Source of the DNA: a bacterium
Lineage (GTDB): Bacteria > Latescibacterota > UBA2968
DNA: 7,078 bases
NCBI GenBank assembly: GCA_027296045.1
Contig: JAPUJS010000141.1
Location: 1 to 7,078, forward strand
Direction: 5' to 3'
A model generated the notes under the pieces. It did not search any database. It was not told the DNA's origin and saw only the letters and a list, made by a program, of their open reading frames with translations. Positions 1-6,060 of the stretch are shown here, in pieces. Positions within the stretch are counted from its first letter, which is position 1. Each line of letters starts with the position of its first letter. The position numbers and the translations under genes are program-made.

Positions 1-942
1 ACCCATGGCTTGAAGGGCTATTTGGATTTGGGAAACGGTGATGTCGGTGCCGATGACCCGTCGGATTTCGGACAGGTTGACAGTGAGGGGTTGGGTGAGG
101 TCCATCGGACAGGTGATTTCGCGTCCATAGGGGGTGTCGTAGGGATATTTGACAACGACGGGGTGAATGGTGCCGCCCCGGTCGGCCATGTTGGTGGCCA
201 TGATGGCCATCGAAAGGAGGATGGCGTCGAGTTCGGGGCCGGTGGCTTCACAGAAGAGGTGGGAGTCGCCGATTTCGACCCGGCCGAGGGTCTGGCTGTT
301 GATGACGGGGGGCATGGAGAGGACTTCGCCTTTGGAGTCGCGGATGAGGGGGAATTTTTCTTGGCCTTTCAGGAGGTGGGCATAGGTGCGACCGGTGGGG
401 TGTTCTTCGAGGATCTGGTGGAGCGTCATTTCGGTGTGAAATTCGAGTGGGACAAAGGTGGTGGTGGCCGGATCAACGGCGTCGTAACGGACGGGGTATG
501 CTATGTTGGTGGCGTCGTAGATTCCGATGGCAACGGCGCTGCGGCCCCGGCCGTAACCATCGGCGAGTTTTTCCTGGGCTTCGATGAGCTGTTCGAGGGC
601 GGCTTCGTCGATGGTGATTCCTTCGCAGGCAAAGGCGGCGATGTAGGGGCGAACCGGTTGTATGTTGGCATCGACAATAAGTTCGCGGTCGGCCCCTGTG
701 GCTTCGAAGAAGGCGTAGTCGGGGTGGTTCTGTTCTCGGTAGCCTTTGAGGAGGCGGGCGAGGCCTTCGGAAGACCAGAGGTCGGGGCGGTTGGTGTCTT
801 TGAGTTGGATGCGGAGGGTGCCGTTTTCTTCGGATTGGATTTCGGCTTTGGCGACTTCGAGGGCTTTCTCTAACGCGGGGATATCATAAGCGTGGTCGGA
901 GAGGCGGTCGAGGTCGGATTTGATGACGGTGATGGTTGGCAC
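1..942 (-). CDS. pheT: Phenylalanine--tRNA ligase beta subunit, archaeal/eukaryotic type (3' part outside window)
   Basis: This is the beta subunit of the cytoplasmic alpha2beta2 enzyme that charges tRNA-Phe. In this family the subunit carries the editing (B3/B4) domain and structural domains. The frame is open from a GTG at 942 to the window edge, giving 314 codons. The GTG is preceded by GAGGA with a 6-nt spacer. The protein begins PTITVIKSDLDRL and soon shows DTNRPDLWSSEGLARLLKGY, then RPYIAAF, the AIGIYD stretch, MTLHQILEEHPTGRTYAHLL, and LSMPPVINS with ADRGG, in the order seen in archaeal and eukaryotic PheT. The last residues (TVNLSEIRRVIGTDITVSQI) look like the start of a B5 domain. 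Bacterial-type PheT, about 800 residues, starts with an EMAP-like tRNA-binding module that is absent here. The archaeal-type family is usually about 550 to 600 residues, so roughly 45% is missing. It lies 22 nt behind pheS and is surely co-transcribed with it. Confidence 0.95.
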   Translation of the reverse strand, partial: MPTITVIKSDLDRLSDHAYDIPALEKALEVAKAEIQSEENGTLRIQLKDTNRPDLWSSEGLARLLKGYREQNHPDYAFFEATGADRELIVDANIQPVRPYIAAFACEGITIDEAALEQLIEAQEKLADGYGRGRSAVAIGIYDATNIAYPVRYDAVDPATTTFVPLEFHTEMTLHQILEEHPTGRTYAHLLKGQEKFPLIRDSKGEVLSMPPVINSQTLGRVEIGDSHLFCEATGPELDAILLSMAIMATNMADRGGTIHPVVVKYPYDTPYGREITCPMDLTQPLTVNLSEIRRVIGTDITVSQIQIALQAMG

Positions 943-964
943 AATGGTTCCTCGCTTCAGGTGG

Positions 965-2512
965 TTATCGCTTATTTCTCAAGAGATCCAGATCCGTGCT
1001 GAAGAGGTCGCGGATGTCGTTGATGCCGAGGGCGACCATGGCCATTCGGTCGACGCCGAGGCCCCAGGCGATGACGGGGACGTCTACCCCCAGGGGGTGG
1101 GTGAGTTCGGGGCGGAAGAGGCCGGCGCCACCCAATTCGATCCAGCCGAGGGTGGGGTGTTTGGCCTGGAGTTCGACGGACGGTTCGGTGAAGGGAAAAT
1201 AGTCGGGGACGTAGCGCACGGCGTCGGCCTGGGCGATTTCGAGGGCAAAGAGTTTGAGCAGGCCGACGAGGGATCGGAAGTTGATGTCTTCGCCCAGGAC
1301 GATGCCTTCGACCTGGAAGAAATCGGCGGAGTGGGTGGCGTCGACGTCGTCGTGGCGAAAGCAGCGGGCAATGCCGAAGTATTTGCCCGGGATGTTGGGA
1401 TTTTTTGCCAGAGTGCGGGCAGACAGGGCGGTGCCCTGGCTGCGCAGGATGAGTTGACGGGATCGCTGGGGGTCGAATTCGTAGCGCCAGCCGCGAGAGC
1501 CGGTATCGCCGCCGTGGTTGTGGGATTCGGCCACGCGGGAGAAGAAGGGTTCTTCGGCGGTTTTGGCGTGGGTGGGGTTGGTGATATAATAGGCGTCGTG
1601 GATGTTTCTGGCCGCGTGGAACTGGGGCATGAAGAGGGCGTCCATGTTCCAGAATTCGGTTTCGACCAGGGGGCCTTTCATTTCTTCGAAGCCCAGGGAG
1701 AGAAGCTTGCGCCGCACCCCATCCAGATAGGCCCTGTAGGGGTGGTGCTTACCGATGAGGACGCGGGGCGGTTTGATGGAGAGGTCATAGCGGCGGAAGG
1801 ATGCGCCTTTCCAGGCACCGCTTTGCAGCACTTCGGGAGTGAGGCGGGAGATTTCTTCGCCGGTGAGATTGGCATCGAGCACGTCTTGCAGAACTTTTCT
1901 GCCGGTGTCTGTGAGTTTGTAGACGCGTTCGACGCGTTCGTCCAGCCGAAAGGGCGCATTGCCTTTGCCGCGTTTGCGGGCATTGGCCTGGATGTAGTCC
2001 TGGATGTCTTCGGAGAATTCGGCCAGGGAGAGGCTTCCGGATTGGAGCTTGTTGAAGAGGTCGGAGAAGAGTCGGTCGGTGTAGAAGGCGGCTTTTTCGG
2101 TATCGGCGATGACGATGGTGCCTTTGTCGATGTCGATGACGCCGTCTTTTTTGAGGCCGCCGAATGCGCTGCCCCAGGTGCCTTTGTCAAACCGGGTGTC
2201 TTCCTGGAGGTCGTTTAGGGTAGAGGCTTTTTCTTTTGCCGCTGTGATCAGGGCGGATTCGGGCGTGGCCCCTTTTTCGACAAATTCGGCGCCGATATCG
2301 GAGAGCGAAACGGTTGCCAGGGGCGTTTCGCGGGTGACTTCGAGCAGATGTTTGGACAGGAGCCATTCTACGGCCCGGCGGAGCTGACCGGCGCCGATGC
2401 CGGCTGCATCGGGCAAGGTGGCGTCGGTCCGTTCGGCGTCTGGTTGACCTTCATAGGCCCGAAGGGTCCGGATTTCGAGGGCATGAAGGGAGGAAAGGTC
2501 GATGGTTGCCAA
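965..2512 (-). CDS. pheS: Phenylalanine--tRNA ligase alpha subunit, archaeal/eukaryotic type
   Basis: This is the catalytic subunit of PheRS, which activates phenylalanine with ATP and transfers it to tRNA-Phe. With the TTG start at 2512 the protein has 515 residues. Bacterial-type PheS is about 330 to 350, so the length points to the archaeal/eukaryotic form. Residues 1 to about 240 form an N-terminal region resembling the winged-helix tRNA-binding part of that form (for example LRRAVEWLLSKHLLEV and WGSAFGGLKKDGVI). The class II catalytic domain follows: GFEEMKGPLVETEFWNMDAL near 275, the motif 2 region CFRHDDVDATHSADFFQVEG near 384 to 403, and motif 3 GLGVDRMAM near 484 to 492. The in-frame ATG at 2527 has no ribosome binding site in front of it. 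The codons after that ATG themselves contain AAGGAG, correctly spaced for the TTG, so TTG is preferred. The gene is preceded by a Phe T-box leader and followed by pheT. Confidence 0.96.
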   Translation of the reverse strand: MATIDLSSLHALEIRTLRAYEGQPDAERTDATLPDAAGIGAGQLRRAVEWLLSKHLLEVTRETPLATVSLSDIGAEFVEKGATPESALITAAKEKASTLNDLQEDTRFDKGTWGSAFGGLKKDGVIDIDKGTIVIADTEKAAFYTDRLFSDLFNKLQSGSLSLAEFSEDIQDYIQANARKRGKGNAPFRLDERVERVYKLTDTGRKVLQDVLDANLTGEEISRLTPEVLQSGAWKGASFRRYDLSIKPPRVLIGKHHPYRAYLDGVRRKLLSLGFEEMKGPLVETEFWNMDALFMPQFHAARNIHDAYYITNPTHAKTAEEPFFSRVAESHNHGGDTGSRGWRYEFDPQRSRQLILRSQGTALSARTLAKNPNIPGKYFGIARCFRHDDVDATHSADFFQVEGIVLGEDINFRSLVGLLKLFALEIAQADAVRYVPDYFPFTEPSVELQAKHPTLGWIELGGAGLFRPELTHPLGVDVPVIAWGLGVDRMAMVALGINDIRDLFSTDLDLLRNKR

Positions 2513-2524
2513 GGGAAACTCCTT
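2510..2524 (-). promoter_or_regulatory. Ribosome binding site and TTG start of pheS
   Basis: On the minus strand AAGGAG (2524 to 2519) is followed by a 6-nt spacer TTTCCC and then TTG (2512 to 2510). This is a full anti-Shine-Dalgarno match at good spacing. The competing ATG at 2527 overlaps the start of this site and has only AATCTGTGTTCTAA in front of it. The protein would then start (M)ATIDLSSLHALEIR, which suits the N-terminus of long PheS proteins. This is inference from spacing only. Confidence 0.7.
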
Positions 2525-2667
2525 CATTTAGAACACAGATTATCTCGGTTTTAGATACGACAAAACAGGGGGCGATCTGGTTCCAGAGGAAAGGCTGGGT
2601 CACAGAGGGCCACAGAGCCCTTCCCGTCCTGCCCTTCAGGCAAGGTGAAGGAGGCTGGATTGGATAC
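2513..2667 (-). other. Read-through leader between the T-box terminator and pheS
   Basis: This stretch of about 155 nt lies after the terminator U-tract and before the pheS start, and would be transcribed only when the T-box antiterminates. I see no convincing ORF in it. It contains short self-complementary parts (CCTTGCCTGAAGGGCAGG near 2645 to 2628) and a tandem 10-mer repeat, annotated separately. No second promoter is obvious. Confidence 0.5.
2598..2617 (+). repeat. Tandem 10-bp repeat GGYCACAGAG x2
   Basis: Two adjacent copies are seen directly: GGTCACAGAG then GGCCACAGAG on the plus strand, differing at one base. CACAGAG-rich strings occur in noncoding DNA of various bacterial genomes, as far as I recall. 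Whether this pair belongs to a dispersed family cannot be judged from one window. Confidence 0.5.
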
Positions 2668-2709
2668 AAAAAAACTCTTTCATCGCCTGTTGGACAGGGA
2701 CGAAAGAGT
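2668..2709 (-). terminator. Intrinsic terminator of the T-box leader
   Basis: On the minus strand ACTCTTTCGTCCCTGT (2709 to 2694) pairs with 2690 to 2674 across a 3-nt loop CCA. This gives a stem of about 16 bp with one G-U pair (2701/2682) and a single bulged C at 2685. Seven T residues (2674 to 2668, the first one paired) follow directly. The upper left arm, CCCTGT at 2699 to 2694, is the same segment that pairs with ACAGGG in front of the T-box sequence, so the terminator and antiterminator exclude each other. Confidence 0.93.
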
Positions 2710-2737
2710 GTTGGGATCTTCCGCGGTACCACCCTGT
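2694..2737 (-). promoter_or_regulatory. T-box antiterminator element
   Basis: ACAGGG (2737 to 2732) can pair with CCCTGT (2699 to 2694), enclosing the TGGT bulge (2731 to 2728) and CCGCGG. In T-boxes the bulge UGGN pairs with the 3' NCCA of uncharged tRNA. Here N is U, which would pair with a discriminator A, as is usual for tRNA-Phe (ACCA end). Formation of this helix removes the upper left arm of the terminator. Confidence 0.88.
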
Positions 2738-2950
2738 TTGCATCCGGTTTGGATGCCGCTTGCAGACAGCCAGTACTGTCTTGCCCGGGTTACGGTGGAC
2801 AATTTCGGCGCGGCCTACTCACCCGGAACGGGTTTTCAGCTTTGCAGCTCGGGAGGGAAATTCGGCCATCGATGCCGCGAAAGCGCTCTCAGTCCAGGAC
2901 ACTTTCTCCCTGTGCGGCGGCTTACTTTTCTCCGTCTTTGCTTTGCGCAG

Positions 2951-2979
2951 AAAATACCCGTTCCGGGAATGTGTGTCAA
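2951..2979 (-). promoter_or_regulatory. Sigma-70 type promoter for the pheST leader
   Basis: On the minus strand TTGACA (2979 to 2974, perfect -35) is followed by a 17-bp spacer and TATTTT (2956 to 2951, 4 of 6 matches to TATAAT). The transcript would begin near 2944, just upstream of T-box Stem I. The -35 lies only 13 bp past the stop codon of the metallophosphoesterase. The spacer contains an imperfect palindrome, ATTCCCG-GAA-CGGGTAT, which might be an operator or chance. Confidence 0.8.
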
Positions 2980-2992
2980 GAGAATTATCGAA

Positions 2993-3940
2993 TCAGGGGT
3001 GAAATTCTAACAGCCGATATCCGCCCAGGGCACCTGCCGACGTAATGTATTGGAAGGCGTGGTCGTTGATGGGTTCTACACGGCTCCTGTGGATGTGGCC
3101 GCAGAGGACGGCGACGAGGTTGGGGGTTGTCAATACATGTTCAAGGAAGGCACCGGTGCTGGGCTTGTTTCCAGATTCGGGCCAGCGTTGACGGCGCTCG
3201 GTGATGTAATTGCGATCTTTTTGGGCGCCCCACTCGGGGTCGCCGCAAAGATTGGGACTATTGGGCGTTCGCATCTGGGGAAGGCTGAGGGGGATGTGGA
3301 TGAGGAGAACTGTGGGTAATCCTCGAGCGATCTGCTGCTGATAAAAGGAGAGCTGGGTTTCATTCACCTGGTAGGTGGAGTTGTCGATGGCAATGAAACA
3401 CAGACCACCGATGTCCAGAGCTGTGTGAGAAGGAGAGTGGTTGGCGTAAAGCGGGGATAGCCGTTTTTCCCGCCATTCTTCTCGGAGGGCTTCTGAAGAT
3501 CCTTCCATCCCTTCATAGTGCCAGTCATGATTGCCGGCGGTGAAAAGATGGGGGAGTCCTGTTTTTTGAACTTCATTTGTCACAAATGCTACAGCAGAGA
3601 CAGAAGGGTAGTTGACCTGGTCTCCGGTGAGGGCCAGAAGGTCTACCAGGGCCTCGGAGGCCTGTTGCAACATTTGTTGGAACAGGCCGGTGGTATTCTT
3701 GTCTTGAAAAGCGGTGTTCATCCGTTTGCTGTAGGAAACATAGGGACGATCGATTTCCTGGTCGTAGCTGATGTGGGAGTCGGTTATTTGAAAGACCTTG
3801 ACCGGGTTGGAGAGTCCTTCGACTTGAATGGTGGCACTGTTTTCGGTCCAGGTGTGTTTTGTGTGCATCGATTGGCTCAGGGGTTTGGAGGTCGCCTTCC
3901 TTGGCTTTGTTGGTTGCCCGGACCTGGGATGTTTCGCCAT
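2993..3940 (-). CDS. Calcineurin-like metallophosphoesterase
   Basis: This is a predicted two-metal phosphoesterase or phosphodiesterase of unknown substrate. With the start at 3940 it has 315 residues. The whole metal-site set of the calcineurin superfamily is visible: D54-x-H56 (QITDSHI), G106-D107 with N110, GNHD at 136 to 139, H215 (LLIHIP), and GHIH at 281 to 284. No signal peptide or membrane segment is evident, so it is probably cytoplasmic. Residues 1 to about 30 are basic and Ser/Thr/Lys-rich. An alternative start is the ATG at 3868, which would remove 24 residues. The start at 3940 lies one base after the stop codon of the SDR gene, which favours translational coupling, though its ribosome binding site is weak. 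It is the last gene of the upstream operon. The long insert DPEWGAQKDRNYITERRQRW between H215 and GHIH recalls uncharacterised metallophosphoesterases of little-cultivated bacteria. Confidence 0.9.
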   Translation of the reverse strand: MAKHPRSGQPTKPRKATSKPLSQSMHTKHTWTENSATIQVEGLSNPVKVFQITDSHISYDQEIDRPYVSYSKRMNTAFQDKNTTGLFQQMLQQASEALVDLLALTGDQVNYPSVSAVAFVTNEVQKTGLPHLFTAGNHDWHYEGMEGSSEALREEWREKRLSPLYANHSPSHTALDIGGLCFIAIDNSTYQVNETQLSFYQQQIARGLPTVLLIHIPLSLPQMRTPNSPNLCGDPEWGAQKDRNYITERRQRWPESGNKPSTGAFLEHVLTTPNLVAVLCGHIHRSRVEPINDHAFQYITSAGALGGYRLLEFHP

Positions 3941-3941
3941 C

Positions 3942-4652
3942 TTATCCGAAAAAGTCTTCGTTGTTCGGGCGTACGTCGATTTCAAATGTCCAGGCACCAG
4001 GGGCCTGGTTGGCCAGGTCTGCATAGGCCTGGGCGATGGCGTTGGGATCGAGCAGGGGTTCGTCGTCTGGCACGTCGTCGCCGGCCCTTAAAGACGGGGT
4101 GTCGATGACGCCGTCGATGATGATGTGGGCCACGTGAATGCCTTTGGGCCAGAGTTCACGGGCAAGCGCCCAGGCCAGGCCACGCGTGCCAAATTTGGCG
4201 CTGCTAAAAGCGATTGCGCCTCCGCGCCCCCGGATGCTGGAAGTGGCGCCGGTGAACAAAATGGCGCCTCCGTTGTTCATTCCCGATGCGGCTTCTTTGC
4301 TGCACAAGAACGATCCATAGGCGCACACGCGCCAGGACTGTTCAAAGCCTTCGGGGGTGAGGTCGTCCAACTCGCCCCAGGCTGCGTTGCCGGCGTGGTT
4401 GATGAGCAGGTCTACGGGACCGAGTTGTTCCCGTACCTGTGCAAACCCTTGGGCGACCTGTGCGGGATTGGTGATGTCGGTGGAGACAGGCAGGGCGGTC
4501 AGGTTTTGTTGTTGCAGTTCGTCCGCCAGGCTTTGTGTGAAGTCGGTCGATCGGGCAAACATGCCCACCTGGTAGCCTTCTTGCGCGAATTTCTGGACCA
4601 GCGAGGCGCCCAGGCCTGCACCGACGCCGGTGATGATAGCTGTTTTGGCCAT
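3942..4652 (-). CDS. SDR family oxidoreductase with Phe in place of the catalytic Tyr
   Basis: This is a 236-residue short-chain dehydrogenase/reductase with a Rossmann fold and probable NAD(P) binding. The nucleotide motif TGVGAGLG is at 8 to 15, D59 is in STDI, and NHAG is at 85 to 88. Ser138/139 lie in GATSS. The YxxxK position reads F149-SSA-K153, so the general acid/base Tyr is missing. The Asn of the usual VNxxG motif appears replaced by Cys110 (SWRVCAYGSF). The fold is otherwise intact and nothing suggests a pseudogene. Related SDRs with AFxxAK and HVxIDGxIDTP are, as I recall, a recognisable subgroup, so the change may be a subfamily feature. Its reaction is unknown. The ATG at 4652 has GGAG eight bases upstream. 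The gap to the CDGSH gene is 30 bp, and the phosphoesterase start follows the stop by one base. Confidence 0.93.
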   Translation of the reverse strand: MAKTAIITGVGAGLGASLVQKFAQEGYQVGMFARSTDFTQSLADELQQQNLTALPVSTDITNPAQVAQGFAQVREQLGPVDLLINHAGNAAWGELDDLTPEGFEQSWRVCAYGSFLCSKEAASGMNNGGAILFTGATSSIRGRGGAIAFSSAKFGTRGLAWALARELWPKGIHVAHIIIDGVIDTPSLRAGDDVPDDEPLLDPNAIAQAYADLANQAPGAWTFEIDVRPNNEDFFG

Positions 4653-4682
4653 GGTTTTCTCCGTACGGGGTTATCGGAAGTT

Positions 4683-5315
4683 TTAGTTCATTTCGTCTTT
4701 AAAATCGTTAGACCAGTGCGAGCCGTCACAAAAGGGCTTGTTTTTGGAACCGCCGCAGCGACAGAGCGTGCATTGTCCTTGTACGGCCCCCTCGCCTCGG
4801 GGCATGTCCTGGAGGTCGATATCGCCTGTGATCACATAGGGACCGTTGGGAGCAATGGTGACGGCCGAGTTGTGATCCGAATCCGTATATTCCACGTCTT
4901 CAATGGTATAGCTGAGGGCACCGGACGGGCATTTGCGGATCACTTCGACAATGGCCTGCCCATCGGCGGCGTCCGGGTAGATCCAGGGTTCTTGCTTCAG
5001 TCGGAAGACCGAGGCCAGGTTGTCGGTGCAGAATCCGGCGTGGGCACAGATGGAGCGGTTGTCGTGAATGGTGATTTTTTGGCCTTGATACGTATCCCGC
5101 TTGTCATTCGATCCGTCGTTTTCCGCGGCGCCCGTAAATCCGATCCGGGAGTGTGTGCCGTCGCAAAACGGTTTGTTTTCGGATTTCCCACACCGGCAAA
5201 GGGCGATGACCGGTTTGGTTTCCAGGCTTTCGCCTTTTGAGTTTTGGAGTTGGACCAGGTTTTTGACCAGGTACGGGCCATTTTCGGCACATTCGATGGT
5301 GGGTTTTTCGGCCAT
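4683..5315 (-). CDS. Iron-sulfur protein with two CDGSH domains flanking a Fer4_19-like domain
   Basis: This is a 210-residue soluble protein predicted to hold three iron-sulfur centres. The N-terminal CDGSH domain has C40-R-C42 and CDGTH at 51 to 55. The C-terminal one has C185-R-C187 and CDGSH at 196 to 200. In this family three Cys and one His bind a [2Fe-2S] cluster. The middle segment has C90-AHAG-FC96, PWIYPDA, and CPSGAL at 129 to 134, matching the divergent ferredoxin-like domain Fer4_19. Likely roles are electron transfer or redox sensing, but the partner is unknown. No transmembrane anchor is present, unlike mitoNEET. The ATG at 5315 has a strong GGGAGG at 8 nt. The gene sits between pirin (27 bp away) and the SDR (30 bp away), so it may serve one of the operon's oxidoreductases. 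Confidence 0.95.
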   Translation of the reverse strand: MAEKPTIECAENGPYLVKNLVQLQNSKGESLETKPVIALCRCGKSENKPFCDGTHSRIGFTGAAENDGSNDKRDTYQGQKITIHDNRSICAHAGFCTDNLASVFRLKQEPWIYPDAADGQAIVEVIRKCPSGALSYTIEDVEYTDSDHNSAVTIAPNGPYVITGDIDLQDMPRGEGAVQGQCTLCRCGGSKNKPFCDGSHWSNDFKDEMN

Positions 5316-5342
5316 TTTGTAAACCTCCCGAGGGTTGGGGTT

Positions 5343-6041
5343 TTAGGGTAGGTCGAAGAGCAAGACCTCGGCTTCTTCCTGTCCGGCGAGTGTGAGCGAT
5401 GTTTCTTCACTGACAGCGGCTCCGTCTCCTGTTTCCAGGTCGAGACCGTTGAGCTTGATTTTGCCGCTGACGACCTGGACCCAGGCGTGGCGATCGGGGG
5501 CCAGGGGGTGTTCGACTGTTTCTCCTGGTGCGAGCAACGTGGTGTAGAGGCTGATGTCTTGATGGATGATGGCAGAGCTGTCTCGGCCGTCTCTGGACGC
5601 GATGAGTTGGAGGTTGTTTTTTCGGGCGTCGGTGTCAAATGTGTATTCGCCATATCCTGGTGTCAATCCCTTTTCTTCGGACATCATCCAGATCTGGAGG
5701 AGGTGTACGGGATTGTCAGGCGAAGGGTTGTATTCGCTGTGGGTGATCCCGGTGCCTGCTGTCATAGTCTGGACCTGGCCGGGGCGGATCACGGAGCCGT
5801 TGCCCATACTGTCTTCGTGTTCCAGTTCTCCTTCCAGGACATAGGTGAGGATTTCCATATCGTTGTGTGGATGGGTGGGAAAGCCTCGACCGGGGTCGAC
5901 CCAGTCTTCGTTGATGACCCGTAATGCCCGAAAGTGCGTGTGTTCGGGGTCGAAGTAGTTGCCAAATGAAAAGGTATGATAGGTGTCCAGCCAGCCGTGG
6001 TTGGCGTGGCCTCGTTCGTTTGAGGGCCGTTTGGTAATCAT
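5343..6041 (-). CDS. Pirin family protein (bicupin, YhhW-like)
   Basis: This 232-residue pirin is full length for bacterial members. The N-terminal cupin carries the expected metal ligands: H57 and H59 (FPTHPHNDMEILTYVLEGEL), then H101 and E103 (TAGTGITHSEYNPS). Typical pirin stretches FSFGNYFDPEHTHFRALRV and VHLLQIW are present. The C-terminal cupin (from about 140) lacks an obvious ligand set, as is usual. Several bacterial pirins, such as E. coli YhhW, show quercetin 2,3-dioxygenase activity, while others regulate metabolic enzymes, so the role here stays open. An ATG at 6203 would extend the frame through the end of the dioxygenase gene. The ATG at 6041 is preferred because AAAGGA stands 8 nt before it and the protein then starts ITKRPSNERGHANHGWLDTY, as pirins do. 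The gap to the upstream gene is 19 bp. Confidence 0.95.
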   Translation of the reverse strand: MITKRPSNERGHANHGWLDTYHTFSFGNYFDPEHTHFRALRVINEDWVDPGRGFPTHPHNDMEILTYVLEGELEHEDSMGNGSVIRPGQVQTMTAGTGITHSEYNPSPDNPVHLLQIWMMSEEKGLTPGYGEYTFDTDARKNNLQLIASRDGRDSSAIIHQDISLYTTLLAPGETVEHPLAPDRHAWVQVVSGKIKLNGLDLETGDGAAVSEETSLTLAGQEEAEVLLFDLP

Positions 6042-6060
6042 GGTATTGGTCCTTTCAAGC

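Larger units (their letters stand above)
2668..2944 (-). promoter_or_regulatory. T-box riboswitch (tRNA-Phe sensing, transcriptional) upstream of pheST
   Basis: This leader RNA binds uncharged tRNA and controls termination before pheS. The signature AGGGTGGTACCGCGG is at 2735 to 2721. Stem I runs about 2936 to 2851: GGAG (2933 to 2930) pairs with CTCC (2855 to 2852), GCCGCCGC pairs with GCGGC plus GGC, and the distal AAAGTG pairs with CGCTTT. Its specifier loop has AGTA (2926 to 2923) facing GAA (2863 to 2861), the loop-E pattern of T-boxes. The next bases are TTTC, giving UUU or UUC, both Phe codons. Stem II shows GGTG-AGTA-GGC, loop CGC, GCC-GAAA-CACC (2823 to 2794), with its own S-turn. 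Stem III is AGACAG/CTGTCT (2781 to 2764). A GCATCC/GGATGC hairpin (2756 to 2740) precedes the T-box sequence. The 5' end is inferred from the promoter. Phe specificity agrees with pheST downstream. Confidence 0.96.

Noticed and set aside
10..873. Long plus-strand open frame of 287 codons opposite pheT
   Set aside because: It is an antisense shadow of pheT. The C-ending codon preference of pheT keeps the complementary frame free of stops, and the product is Gly/Val/Phe/Asp-rich with no recognisable motif.
1678..2190. Minus-strand frame of 170 codons inside pheS
   Set aside because: It is a frame-shifted reading of pheS, rich in Ser, Pro, Thr and Lys, typical of a shadow frame.
920..2218. Plus-strand open frame of 432 codons opposite pheS
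   Set aside because: It lies antisense to an unmistakable pheS, has the same low-complexity Gly/Val/Phe/Asp/Glu composition, and lacks family motifs.
2598..2617. CRISPR-like repeat
   Set aside because: There are only two adjacent 10-bp units with no spacers and no cas genes.
2506..3045. Plus-strand frames of 179, 121 and 80 codons in the pheS leader region
   Set aside because: This DNA is explained on the minus strand by the promoter, T-box and terminator. The frames have no protein-like composition or good ribosome binding sites.
4125..5240. Plus-strand open frame of 371 codons opposite the SDR and CDGSH genes
   Set aside because: It crosses two clear minus-strand genes and their intergenic gap, and its translation has no recognisable domain.
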